From assembly GCA_900553305.1 (NCBI GenBank), contig USDI01000006.1:1-26789 (forward strand): a stretch of 26,789 nucleotides of DNA, given 5' to 3'. The stretch comes from an uncultured Lachnospiraceae bacterium. GTDB lineage: Bacteria; Bacillota; Clostridia; Lachnospirales; Lachnospiraceae. Under the pieces are notes generated by a model, which saw only the letters and a list, made by a program, of their open reading frames with translations, searched no databases and was not told the origin of the DNA. Positions within the stretch are counted from its first letter, which is position 1, and each line of letters opens with the position of its first letter. The position numbers and the translations under genes were made by a program. Positions 15,885 through 24,288 of the stretch are shown here, piece after piece.

Positions 15885-16670
15885 CTACTCCTCAAACATC
15901 TTCGGAATGAAGATCCTTGCATATTCGGTCCAGAATTCCATATTGTGATCTCCCTTGGACTCCATATAACAATGCGGCACCTCATACTTATCGAGAAATC
16001 TGTGAAACTCACGGTTCTTTTCAAGCAGGAAGTCCTCGGTTCCACACGCCATATAAATATCCGGCATCTTCCGCTGTTCATTCAGGATCTCTTCTACCAG
16101 CACCTCAGGATTATAACGGCTGATCTCGATCCTGTCCAGATCTCCGAAGCAGCCGTGATAGTACTCATAATTGGCGACCTCGTTTGATCCTCCCGGCTGC
16201 ATATGGGCAATCTCATGAATAACGAGCGCCGAAGAAAGCGCTGCCACCTTTCCGAAGGTCTCCGGATACTGTAATGCCGTATGCAGCGCCCCGAAGCCGC
16301 CCATGGAAAGCCCCATGATATAAGTCTCTTCCGGCTCCATGGCAAGACCAAAGGTCTTACGGATATAATCCGGCAGTTCCTCTCCGATAAAGGCTCCATA
16401 CTGATGTCCGGTAGCCGGACCATCTACCCAGAAACCGTTTTCTCCGCTCGGCATCACGATTGCGAAATTGTAAAGTGTACTTAAATTATCCGGCACCCAG
16501 TTCTCTGCAGCACCGGTATATCCATGCAGAAGAAAAAGAGTCTTCATCCGTTTCCCTTTACGCTTCTGCTCAATCTGCCAGGTATTGCAGAAATCTCCCG
16601 GAATAATCATCTGAAACTGCACCGTCCTGCGCAGACAGTTTGAGAAGAAATCAATAGTTAAATGTGCCAT
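15885..16670 (-). CDS. alpha/beta-hydrolase esterase, FrmB/esterase D type
   Basis: A 261-residue esterase with the catalytic triad visible: Ser122 in GLSMGG (120-125), Asp213 in GTEDF and His242 in GDHNMEFW. LFLLHGYTGAAENW (45-58) carries the oxyanion region. It belongs to the group covering S-formylglutathione hydrolases, tributyrin esterases and acetyl/feruloyl esterases. No signal peptide, so cytoplasmic. AAAGGAGTGGATGAAGA precedes the ATG at 16670. It is the last gene of the operon, 38 bp after the chemoreceptor and directly before the terminator. The substrate is unknown. Acetylated or aromatic esters entering the same pathway as the ene-reductase would fit, but that is inference. Confidence 0.85.
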   Translation of the reverse strand: MAHLTIDFFSNCLRRTVQFQMIIPGDFCNTWQIEQKRKGKRMKTLFLLHGYTGAAENWVPDNLSTLYNFAIVMPSGENGFWVDGPATGHQYGAFIGEELPDYIRKTFGLAMEPEETYIMGLSMGGFGALHTALQYPETFGKVAALSSALVIHEIAHMQPGGSNEVANYEYYHGCFGDLDRIEISRYNPEVLVEEILNEQRKMPDIYMACGTEDFLLEKNREFHRFLDKYEVPHCYMESKGDHNMEFWTEYARIFIPKMFEE

Positions 16671-16708
16671 TCTTCATCCACTCCTTTTCCAGTCCTTATG
16701 CAGACTTT

Positions 16709-18790
16709 CTATAATTGGAACCGTTCAATAATGGTTCTTAATTTTGCAAGGCTGTCACGGCTTTCACGAAGCAGCTCATAGCCCTCTGTGGTCTTTGCAG
16801 CAGCATCGGAGGATTTCTCCGCGATCTGGCTGACACCCTGTGCGGACTGGCTGATCGTTTCACTGACATTGGTCACATTCTCTGCAATATCACTGATCTG
16901 CTCATCCAGCTTTGTAATCTCACTGTAAATTTTTCCCATTGCATCCGCAAAGGTATTGGCATCCGCCTGATATTCCTTACCGATCTCCCTGAAGGAATTA
17001 TAGTCAAGCACTACCGTATTCTCCAGAAAATCCATAATCGTCGTCATACAGTCGGTCATACTGTTAACGGCACTGTTGACCTCCGTAACCATTTCCGTAA
17101 TGCCATCCACCGTTGCATAGGTCTGATTTGACAGATTTCCAATCTCTGTTGCCACAACGGCAAAGCCTTTTCCTGCTTCACCGGCACGTGCTGCCTCAAT
17201 ATTGGCATTCAGGGCAAGGAGATTGGTCTGGGATGAAATCTGTTTGATATTTTCGGTCAGATTGTTAATCTGGTCAACCGCCTTAGACTTCTCAATGGCT
17301 TCCTGGGTTTTTATCTTCATCTCCTCGAAAATTGCCAGTGCCTTATTGCTTGAAGAAATGGTTGTGCTCTGGAGCCGGTCAGCTCTGCCCTTCACCTGTA
17401 CAGAGGTCTCCTGTCCTTCCTTTGAAAGCTTCTGGATATCCTCCGTATTTTGCTTAATCCCATCAATGTTACCGGTAATCATGGATGCGCTTGCTGTTGT
17501 CTCCTGCATACCGGCTGCCATTTCCTGCGTGGTTGCGGAATTATCCTCTGCCATTTCACTGTTTGCCTGCATGATGGAATCCAGCTTATCCATATCAGTC
17601 AGGATGGTTGTCTCCGCAGCTGTAATGTCTCCGATCAGTTCACGGAATACCTTTCTCATATCACTGACAGCTCCCGCCATCACACCGGTTTCATCCTTAC
17701 GCTTTACCAGGGATTCCCCTGATTTTGTTTTCTGGAAATCAAGATCCGCTGTCTGACGGATGACCTTCGTGATGCCGGTAATCGGAGCTGCAATACTCCT
17801 GCTTAAAATAACCGCAAGTACGATACAGATAAGCAGACATACCACACAGGTTCCGATCATCATGGCCGACAGGCTTACCGCATCTGCGGTAATCTCACTG
17901 TCCGGGGCAGACAGAGCTACCATCATTCCATTATCCAGCGTATAGAATACCGCACTGGTCTTTGTTCCGTTACTGCTAAAGCCCTCTACCTGTCCCTCAT
18001 TTGCTGCATCACACATCCATGCCTTTTCATCTGCCGTCATCCCAAGCTGCTCAAGATCCGCACCGTTTTCCATCTCGGGATGATACATAATGGAGCCATC
18101 CGGCTTATAAAGGAAGGAATATCCGGTAGAAAATGCCTTTGTTTTTTCAACCATTCCCGTAATCTGTGAAAAATCAATATCCATTCCGATAATACCAACG
18201 GATTCCCCGTCAACATACAGCGGAACAACATAAGAAATCATATAAACATTCACATTACCGTTGAGATAAGGATCCATCCACAACGGTGCACCGTTCTCTA
18301 CAGGAATATAATACCAGCCCACATGCTCCACATCCGTTTTGTCATACATGGTAAAGTCCGTTGGTACAGAACTGGTGAATTCCTCGTCCGTGCTGTTTCT
18401 GGTAAGAAAAATACCGGAAGTCGGTTCCGTAAAATCAGGATTATACCGCACATAAACGCAGATAGCACCATCGGTGTTCTCTCCAAACTTTATGACATCA
18501 CTCATAATGGAATCCGTATACTGCTTCACATAGACTGCACTTCTCTTAAACTCCAAAAACTCAAGCTTATTCATTGCAATACTGCTTAAGGTATCTACGG
18601 ACTGTTCGATTTTCGAAATCTGTGCATTAATCTGTTCCTGCTCGTTCTGGCACTTCAATACCAGCTCCTGTTCAGCCTCCTGATTTGATGTCTGATACAC
18701 ATTCCGAAGACTCATAATTCCAATCGGAATGGCCGAAAGTAAGGTACATGCAATAATACTTACAATGATTTTCGTTTTAATGGATCTCAT
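16709..18790 (-). CDS. methyl-accepting chemotaxis protein with dCache sensor
   Basis: A 693-residue chemoreceptor. Membrane helices at about 7-27 and 307-330 bracket a large extracellular dCache-like domain (WYYIPVENGAPLWMDPY and VGIIGMDIDFS in the membrane-distal part, STGYSFLYKPDG in the second). A HAMP linker follows, then a long cytoplasmic coiled coil with the CheA/CheW-contact tip ANIEAARAGEAGKGFAVVA (529-547). No C-terminal CheR-docking pentapeptide. The ATG is preceded by AGGAGGGGTGATC. It lies 100 bp after aconitase X small; that gap has two ACCTGAAAA repeats but no convincing terminator. Its place inside a catabolic operon suggests it detects that pathway's substrate. Confidence 0.93.
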   Translation of the reverse strand: MRSIKTKIIVSIIACTLLSAIPIGIMSLRNVYQTSNQEAEQELVLKCQNEQEQINAQISKIEQSVDTLSSIAMNKLEFLEFKRSAVYVKQYTDSIMSDVIKFGENTDGAICVYVRYNPDFTEPTSGIFLTRNSTDEEFTSSVPTDFTMYDKTDVEHVGWYYIPVENGAPLWMDPYLNGNVNVYMISYVVPLYVDGESVGIIGMDIDFSQITGMVEKTKAFSTGYSFLYKPDGSIMYHPEMENGADLEQLGMTADEKAWMCDAANEGQVEGFSSNGTKTSAVFYTLDNGMMVALSAPDSEITADAVSLSAMMIGTCVVCLLICIVLAVILSRSIAAPITGITKVIRQTADLDFQKTKSGESLVKRKDETGVMAGAVSDMRKVFRELIGDITAAETTILTDMDKLDSIMQANSEMAEDNSATTQEMAAGMQETTASASMITGNIDGIKQNTEDIQKLSKEGQETSVQVKGRADRLQSTTISSSNKALAIFEEMKIKTQEAIEKSKAVDQINNLTENIKQISSQTNLLALNANIEAARAGEAGKGFAVVATEIGNLSNQTYATVDGITEMVTEVNSAVNSMTDCMTTIMDFLENTVVLDYNSFREIGKEYQADANTFADAMGKIYSEITKLDEQISDIAENVTNVSETISQSAQGVSQIAEKSSDAAAKTTEGYELLRESRDSLAKLRTIIERFQL

Positions 18791-18890
18791 ATGATCACCC
18801 CTCCTAATCTTTGTATTCTGATCCTTTTGATTTTCTTATCCCTGGTTTTCAGGTTTTATCTGCTTTTCAGGTCTTTTCCTGCTTCTTCCC

Positions 18891-19334
18891 CTATTCCACG
18901 ACCACAACGCCATCGTCCTTCACGGTAATGGTCATGTCATCCTTTACATAGGAAAGGAACTCTTCGCCAAGGCTGTCTACAACCGGCATGCTGACATTGT
19001 CAAGCCATACATCTGCCAGAATGGCTCCGGCTCCTGCCAGTGAGTCAATCGGCTCCGAAAACAGCATACATGCAGGCTGACGGTTCATGGAGCATGCACA
19101 GTAAAGAACCAGTCCTCCCGTCGTCGATCCGATGGTTGTCGGGAGACACAGAGCCTTGCCTGCCATCTGCTTTCCATAAAGATCCGGATTGTTCTGATCT
19201 CCACAGGTTGCCTTCTTATCTCCAAACTGCAATGCCTTCTGGAAGGATGCCAGAGTATTTAAGCCTCCGTGGGATACGAGTGCCTTTGCTGTTGTCGTTC
19301 CGTTTGCTACAACTCTTCCTCTAAATTCTTTCAT
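18891..19334 (-). CDS. aconitase X small subunit (swivel domain, DUF126)
   Basis: A 147-residue DUF126 swivelling domain, the small half of aconitase X. KEFRGRVVANGTTTAKALVS at the start and LPTTIGSTTGG (about 64-74) are family features; the serine after IG is the conserved one. It overlaps the large-subunit gene by four bases (ATGA), so the subunits are made in equal amounts. Known aconitase X enzymes dehydrate hydroxy acids, such as cis-3-hydroxy-L-proline in bacteria and mevalonate 5-phosphate in archaea. Confidence 0.9.
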   Translation of the reverse strand: MKEFRGRVVANGTTTAKALVSHGGLNTLASFQKALQFGDKKATCGDQNNPDLYGKQMAGKALCLPTTIGSTTGGLVLYCACSMNRQPACMLFSEPIDSLAGAGAILADVWLDNVSMPVVDSLGEEFLSYVKDDMTITVKDDGVVVVE

Positions 19335-20620
19335 CGGGTCATCCCTCCTTTTGTGATCTGCTCCAGAATTTCCGCATCGGTGTAATATCTTGCACTGGTG
19401 TAGGTTCTAAGCTTGTTGCTGGAAGTAATGACCGGCATCTTTTCACTGAGTGGATTGTTCATATACATCAGCGGACAAATATAGGAAGTAATGACTCCCG
19501 CCTGCTTCAACGTCGCTGCATAAGGGGTTTCTTCAAACTTCTTAAGCACCGCCGGAGCTGCCGTAAATACGGTAGGAATGCAGACCTTTGTCTTTCCGTA
19601 TTTCTTAAGGCTTTCTTCGATCTTCTTTGTCCAGTCAATCAGCTGGTTCAGACTCATATGCGGACATCCCATAAAGCAGAGCTTCGGAGCCGCATCCTTC
19701 TTTTTCCAGATAACCGGGTAACTGCGGTATACCCGGTTAAGCTCCTCATCATCCACAACATAAACCTTCGCGTTCTCGGCAATCAGATCCTTGCCATACT
19801 GAACCGCCTCCGGTGTGATATTCTCCACATGATAAAGTCCTACGGCTCCGTTAGAAGCAGTCGCTGCACCAAAGTCCTTCAGATAGGTCTTGGCATCCTC
19901 GTCAAGTCCTCCCGGAAGCCACTGATCCAGTCCTACGATATAGGGAACCTCTGCCATAACCTTCATTCCGATTGCAGAGCCAAGAAGCTGTGCCTCCGGC
20001 TTTTTCGTTGTTTCGATCCTGACAATCCAGGTCGCTTTTCTTCCTTCATCGGTAAGAAGTCCGAAGTTCGGCACAAAACCGGCAACTGAGCCCATCAGAT
20101 CAATAATTCCGGAGTTACGGTTACATCTTGCCCCCAGTACGGAATTAGCGTATACTACCGCGGAAGATTCTGACCAGGACAGCACCTCGCCCATCGCCGG
20201 GGTATTTCCCACCTCCTTCATATAGCAGGTACAGGTATATGCATCCTTTTCCATAATTCCAAGCCTGGTAAGCTGCTTCTCATAATCCTCCTGCCTGGAA
20301 TACATGAAATTTTTAAACACAATATTTTGTAAAAAGGAGCTCGGCACATTGGGATCAAGCGGTCTTGGATCTGCAGAAAACTTCTGCTTCGATACATTTC
20401 CGGATTCAATCAGGCGGTCCATCAGTTCATAAACCGGGGCCAGTGCCTTTAATCCAAACGAGGTCACCAGGTGGTTATACTGACTCGTTACCGGCACCAT
20501 GGAATCTGCTCCGAACAATTCCCCGTACCTCACCAGCGTCTTCATAATTCTGGCAAGGATGTCTCCCTGCTTTCCATCTAGAATTTCCTGTTGTTCTTTC
20601 GTTAAATTCAAAATGATCAC
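19331..20620 (-). CDS. aconitase X catalytic (large) subunit, DUF521
   Basis: A 429-residue catalytic half of aconitase X, an iron-sulfur dehydratase. Signatures: SWSESSAVVYANSVLGARCN (148-167) with Cys166, CFMGCPHMSLNQL with Cys319, Cys382, and CTC (130-132). The reaction class is water removal beta to a carboxylate; the actual substrate is unknown. The start is uncertain: GTG at 20620 is close to AAGGAG (4 nt), while a TTG at 20611 fits GAGGTG better; I list the longer form. It lies 8 bp after the ene-reductase stop. The hydroxyproline or mevalonate functions are not supported by any neighbour here. Confidence 0.9.
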   Translation of the reverse strand: MIILNLTKEQQEILDGKQGDILARIMKTLVRYGELFGADSMVPVTSQYNHLVTSFGLKALAPVYELMDRLIESGNVSKQKFSADPRPLDPNVPSSFLQNIVFKNFMYSRQEDYEKQLTRLGIMEKDAYTCTCYMKEVGNTPAMGEVLSWSESSAVVYANSVLGARCNRNSGIIDLMGSVAGFVPNFGLLTDEGRKATWIVRIETTKKPEAQLLGSAIGMKVMAEVPYIVGLDQWLPGGLDEDAKTYLKDFGAATASNGAVGLYHVENITPEAVQYGKDLIAENAKVYVVDDEELNRVYRSYPVIWKKKDAAPKLCFMGCPHMSLNQLIDWTKKIEESLKKYGKTKVCIPTVFTAAPAVLKKFEETPYAATLKQAGVITSYICPLMYMNNPLSEKMPVITSSNKLRTYTSARYYTDAEILEQITKGGMTR

Positions 20621-20628
20621 CTCACTCC

Positions 20629-22683
20629 TTAAATCTTCATGGCTACTTCATAGGCCCGCCATACGACACTTCTTAAATTACCGACCTGCTTACAGTCACC
20701 GACCAGATGTACATTCCGGCTCTCTTCGGCAAGCGGATTGGGAAGATAACCGGCAGAACTGATAACACTGTCACACGGAATGGTGATCTCTCTGCCTTCC
20801 TTATCCTTACATATGATCTTTCCTTCTTCTACGGACTGTAAGGTGGTTTCAAGATAAACCGGCACCTTCTGCCATGCAAACCATTCTCTTAAATAGGAGC
20901 TGTTCGCCAGACACACACCGGTCTGCGCAATTAAGTCATCCTTCATTTCCACGATCACCGGCTTTTTGCCCTGTAAAGCCAGTTCATATGCGATTTCACA
21001 TCCGGTAAGTCCACCGCCGACAACGGCTACCTTTTCACCTACCGGTGTTCCGGTCAGAAACTCACAGGCTTCCACCATCTTCTCATGTCCCGGAACCTTC
21101 TTAAGGACACGCGCAACCGAACCGGTTGCAACGATCACCGGACTTCCGGCAAACGGCTCAAGGCTCCTGATCTCTTCATTAAAATGAATCTCGATGTCCA
21201 GATCCTTCATCTGTTTTTTGTACCAGGTCAGAAGATCACGTAATTTACCCTTATAGCTTTCTGCGCTTGCTGCGATAAAGGTTCCTCCAAGCTCTCCGGC
21301 TTTTTCATGGATCACGGGCTCATGTCCACGCAGCTTTAATACTCTTGCTGCTTCCATGCCGCCGATACCGCCGCCAATAATATGTACCTTCTTGGGACTT
21401 GTGGTCTTTACAAGCTTATGCTTTTCCCACTGCATCGTTTCCGCATTCACTGCACATCTTGCCAGATGCAGGGAATCCGAAAGTGCCTGATCGTTGGGAA
21501 CTCCCTTGTAATGGCACATGTTAAAGCATCCGTTATGACAAAGAATACATGGCCGGATATTGTCCTCCTGTCCGTTCATCAGCTTGGTTACCCATTCCTG
21601 ATCTGCAAGGAACGGACGCGCAAATCCGGCGCCATCAATTTTACCATCCCGGATCGCATCGGCTGCCACACGGGGATCCATACGTCCTGCACACACCACC
21701 GGAATATCCACGAACTTACGGATATGCTCCACATCCTCAAGGTTACAGTTTTCCGGCATATAAATCGGTGGGTGCGCCCAATACCACGCATCGTAGGTTC
21801 CGTTGTCGCAGTTAAGCATATCGTATCCGGCATCCTGCAGATATTTAACCGCCTTCTCCGACTCTGCCATATCACGTCCGGCTTCTACATACTCTTCCCC
21901 CGGTAATGCTCCCTCGCGGAAGCCCTTGGTCTTCGATTCCACACTGTAACGTAAAGATACCGGGAAGTCTTTTCCACAGACCTTCTTGATTTCCTTGACG
22001 ATTTCCACAGCGAACCGGTAACGGTTCTCAAAGGATCCACCATATTCATCGGTACGCTTATTCACATATTTTAACGTAAACTGATCAAGCAGATAGCCCT
22101 CATGTACTGCATGGATTTCTACGCCATCCACTCCCGCATCCTTTAAAAGCTTCGCGGTCTTGCCAAACGCCGTGATAAACTCCTCTATTTCTTCCACAGT
22201 CATCTCTCTTGACGGCACCTTGTCAGACCAGCGGTTCGGTGACGGGCTTGGTGCTGCCGTAATCTTATCAAGATCCATAAAAGGCTTTGCCAGAACACGA
22301 AGGGCCTTATTCGTGTACAACGTTTCCATCATACTGCTGATCGTAAAGGATCGTCCAAACCCTGCCGTCAACTGCACGAAAAGCTTCGCACCGGTCTTGT
22401 GAAATTCCGGCATCCACTTCGCCAGATCCTGATACATCTTTTCATTCTTATAAAGCCACTTCCCATACATGGGATTGTATACCGGCTGGCAGCCCGGAAG
22501 AACCAGTCCACAGTTGTTCTTCGCCACTTCCATGATGAACTTCGCTCCATCCTTGTCAAAGTGGTTCACCTCCATCCAGCCTAATAGGTTCGTTCCACCC
22601 ATAGAGGTCAGCACAATACGGTTCTTAATCTCGCAATTGCCAATCTTCCACGGGGTAAACAGCGGTTCCAGTCTCTGCTCCAT
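20629..22683 (-). CDS. NADH:flavin oxidoreductase/ene-reductase with Fe-S and FAD domains (BaiCD/2-enoate reductase type)
   Basis: A 684-residue three-part flavoenzyme. Residues 1-365 form the old-yellow-enzyme FMN barrel, with VEIHAVHEGYLLDQF (188-202) and RTDEYGGSFENRY (210-222). Cys379, Cys382 and Cys386 (CILCHNGC), with Cys390 or Cys410, hold a 4Fe-4S cluster. HIIGGGIGGMEAAR (434-447) and VAVVGGGLTGCEIAYEL bind FAD and NAD(P)H. The family (2,4-dienoyl-CoA reductase, 2-enoate reductase, BaiCD/BaiH) reduces activated C=C bonds in anaerobes. I start at the ATG at 22681-22683, with AGGAGGGTG upstream. First gene of the aconitase X operon: the dehydratase could create the double bond that this enzyme reduces. 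Substrate unknown. Confidence 0.9.
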   Translation of the reverse strand: MEQRLEPLFTPWKIGNCEIKNRIVLTSMGGTNLLGWMEVNHFDKDGAKFIMEVAKNNCGLVLPGCQPVYNPMYGKWLYKNEKMYQDLAKWMPEFHKTGAKLFVQLTAGFGRSFTISSMMETLYTNKALRVLAKPFMDLDKITAAPSPSPNRWSDKVPSREMTVEEIEEFITAFGKTAKLLKDAGVDGVEIHAVHEGYLLDQFTLKYVNKRTDEYGGSFENRYRFAVEIVKEIKKVCGKDFPVSLRYSVESKTKGFREGALPGEEYVEAGRDMAESEKAVKYLQDAGYDMLNCDNGTYDAWYWAHPPIYMPENCNLEDVEHIRKFVDIPVVCAGRMDPRVAADAIRDGKIDGAGFARPFLADQEWVTKLMNGQEDNIRPCILCHNGCFNMCHYKGVPNDQALSDSLHLARCAVNAETMQWEKHKLVKTTSPKKVHIIGGGIGGMEAARVLKLRGHEPVIHEKAGELGGTFIAASAESYKGKLRDLLTWYKKQMKDLDIEIHFNEEIRSLEPFAGSPVIVATGSVARVLKKVPGHEKMVEACEFLTGTPVGEKVAVVGGGLTGCEIAYELALQGKKPVIVEMKDDLIAQTGVCLANSSYLREWFAWQKVPVYLETTLQSVEEGKIICKDKEGREITIPCDSVISSAGYLPNPLAEESRNVHLVGDCKQVGNLRSVVWRAYEVAMKI

Positions 22684-22746
22684 AATCACCCTCCTAATAA
22701 ACACTTTTATAAAACATTTGTATAATTTTCATATTCCCTGCTCATA

Positions 22747-22752
22747 AGTATA
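22747..22752 (-). promoter_or_regulatory. extended -10 promoter of the ene-reductase/aconitase X operon
   Basis: Minus strand TATGG-TATACT gives a TGn-extended -10 about 64 bp before the ATG. There is no good -35 at 17 nt. Confidence 0.5.
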
Positions 22753-22823
22753 CCATAACTTGTGCAAAATCTCTATAATTGATGTTAAAACTTGTTGCTA
22801 TAAATGTTTTCTGCTTGTCCCTC

Positions 22824-22922
22824 TCACTAAACTCGTGCTACTCCTTCGACTTGCTCTCGTTAAGTGTTCCGGACTGGTTCGCACTAACCTCTACCTGCGC
22901 TTCTAGCTTGGTCTCGCTAGTG
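22824..22922. repeat. pair of ~43-bp repeats with CACT...AGTG ends
   Basis: Within the 422-bp gap 22684-23105, two related units lie at 22824-22866 and 22881-22922. Both start CACTAA, share CTC, TTC, GCTT/ACTTG and TCTCG blocks, and end AGTG, so each also has short inverted ends. The adjoining palindrome may belong to the same element. No conserved reading frame is convincing here; a 136-codon plus-strand frame across the gap has no family features. Confidence 0.45.
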
Positions 22923-22931
22923 CTCTACTCA

Positions 22932-22954
22932 AAAATGATCCACTGGATCATTTT
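22932..22954. terminator. perfect 10-bp palindrome with A/T flanks, possible two-way terminator
   Basis: AAAATGATCC-ACT-GGATCATTTT. On the minus strand it ends in TTTTT, so it can work as a second terminator for the unknown gene at 23106-24170. On the plus strand it ends in TTTT. It may instead be the end of the repeat element next to it. Confidence 0.5.
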
Positions 22955-22971
22955 CTCATATGCATGGCAAC

Positions 22972-23008
22972 ACAAAAACATGGCAGTAATTTTCATCACC
23001 ACCATGTT
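22972..23008 (-). terminator. terminator downstream of the unknown helical protein gene
   Basis: Minus strand AACATGGTGGT (22998-23008) pairs with ACTGCCATGTT (22977-22987) over 11 bp with two G-U pairs, loop of 10, followed by a short T run. It lies about 100 bp past the stop at 23106, giving a long 3' untranslated part. Confidence 0.6.
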
Positions 23009-23105
23009 CTATCTATCCTATATTCATAATATCTGTCTATCCCTCACATGCCTGCGTTGTGCACTCTCTGTCTGTCTTCGACAAATGCATGTAACCCGCG
23101 TCCGG

Positions 23106-24170
23106 TTAGCAGGTAACATTGATAACCGGTACGGAAACTGCTGCCGGTGCACTTACACCTGCGACCTCCGCAGCAGACATTGTATCTGAAGATCCAAAAG
23201 ACAGGCTTCCGTTACTCATCGGTATCACACCATTGGATTTCATCTTTTCCAGTCGGTCAAATACTGCTTTCAGATACTCTGCATCTGCCTTGACAATATC
23301 CTTCATCTCTTTGTTACGATGCTTGATCTTCATCATCTTAAGATCTGCCGGATCCATATCCCTCTGAACTGACATAAGGGAATCCGATAATTCATCCATT
23401 CCCATTTCACTGAACAGATCCTTCATGCTCTCCGAAAACTGATCCCAAATCTCATCCGAAAACTCACTAAGGCTCGAAAGAACTTCGTTCAGACTGTCCA
23501 ATGCCGTGCCACAGTTTGCATACATCTGGAGCATTGTCAGATCGGGATTGGTCATCACATATTCATTCTGCACCGAATCCATGCTTTCCTGTGCATTTTC
23601 TGGTTCCTTCTGATTCTCCCCGGCAGTTTTCGTATCTTCTCCGTTAAGCTTCTCTTCTGCGTCGATTTTACTGCCCGCACACGGGCCACCGGTGCATTTC
23701 GCCATTTCCTCTTCTTCCAGATGCCTTGCCTTCTTCCTGGCAACACGCTCCATCGCCTTGGCATGATCAATCGCTGCCTGAATCTCTTCACTGTCGTAAT
23801 CGCCACTCTGCTTCTTGCTCTTCAACCGCAGAACCTCACGACGTGCCTGACCTGCCGCCTGCTTCGCTGCAAGGGAAGTTTTGCTGCGCAGAATTTTCGT
23901 GGATAAATTCTTAAACTGATATTTCAGCTTTTTCAGGCTTAAGGAAGTATTCTTCGCCTGCTGCCGCTGCGTTCTTAAGGATTCCCCATAGCTCTGCGTA
24001 CTGCTGAACATCGAATTCGAACCCGATATCTGCGAAGGTGCACCCGACGATTCCTCCCGGGAAGTCGAAAGGCTCCTCCGGATATCCCTCATATTACTAT
24101 TCTTCTTTAAAAACAGCACATTGCCATTCTGCTGCTGTACACTCTGTATCCCGACGTTGATTCCTTTCAT
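23106..24170 (-). CDS. unknown helical, charged cytoplasmic protein under a sigma-D-like promoter
   Basis: A 354-residue protein I do not recognise. There is no signal peptide or membrane segment. Residues 1-65 are Ser/Gln/Asn-rich and probably flexible. About 60-155 is a strongly basic helical, coiled-coil-like region (AAKQAAGQARREVLRLKSKK, then IDHAKAMERVARKKARHLEE). A CTGGPC pair (159-164) follows, then an acidic low-complexity linker. About 205-312 is a second helical region with acidic character (LNEVLSSLSEFSDEIWDQFS). The tail is Ala/Val/Ser-rich and ends in Cys. Start ATG at 24168-24170 behind GGAGGAGG. It is transcribed alone, with a flagellar-type promoter, so a motility-linked role is inferred. 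Confidence 0.8.
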   Translation of the reverse strand: MKGINVGIQSVQQQNGNVLFLKKNSNMRDIRRSLSTSREESSGAPSQISGSNSMFSSTQSYGESLRTQRQQAKNTSLSLKKLKYQFKNLSTKILRSKTSLAAKQAAGQARREVLRLKSKKQSGDYDSEEIQAAIDHAKAMERVARKKARHLEEEEMAKCTGGPCAGSKIDAEEKLNGEDTKTAGENQKEPENAQESMDSVQNEYVMTNPDLTMLQMYANCGTALDSLNEVLSSLSEFSDEIWDQFSESMKDLFSEMGMDELSDSLMSVQRDMDPADLKMMKIKHRNKEMKDIVKADAEYLKAVFDRLEKMKSNGVIPMSNGSLSFGSSDTMSAAEVAGVSAPAAVSVPVINVTC

Positions 24171-24251
24171 GTCTGTTTTCCTCCTCCGTGAGTCAAACAA
24201 GAACTGTGCGTATCAGTTCCCCAATGCTATACTACCGCATTTCTAATAGTT

Positions 24252-24279
24252 AAATCGGCATGACGGGTGGAAAACTTTA
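24252..24279 (-). promoter_or_regulatory. sigma-D/sigma-28 (flagellar) type promoter
   Basis: Minus strand TAAAGTTT (24272-24279), 12 nt, then GCCGATTT (24252-24259). The consensus is TAAAGTTT-N11-GCCGATAA (TAAA-N15/16-GCCGAT in Bacillus form), so only the last two -10 bases and one spacer base differ. It begins 9 bp after the GH5 stop and gives a leader of about 75 nt. A GAACTG/CAGTTC hairpin (24201-24219) lies in the leader. Confidence 0.72.
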
Positions 24280-24288
24280 GTTAATCAC

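Noticed and set aside
18791..18890. Sigma-D promoter before the chemoreceptor
   Set aside because: Only a TAAA and a GGGATAAG at the wrong distance; GCCGAT is absent, so the receptor is better explained by operon transcription.
19658..20089. 143-codon plus-strand frame inside the aconitase X large subunit
   Set aside because: Lies entirely inside a well-supported gene on the other strand and has no domain likeness.
20629..22683. Bile-acid 7-dehydroxylation (bai) gene cluster because of BaiCD likeness
   Set aside because: None of the other bai genes are present; aconitase X and a chemoreceptor are not part of that pathway.
22779..23189. 136-codon plus-strand frame across the gap before the unknown gene
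   Set aside because: Low-complexity, no ribosome site, runs over a terminator, palindrome and repeats and into the end of the minus-strand gene; no family features.
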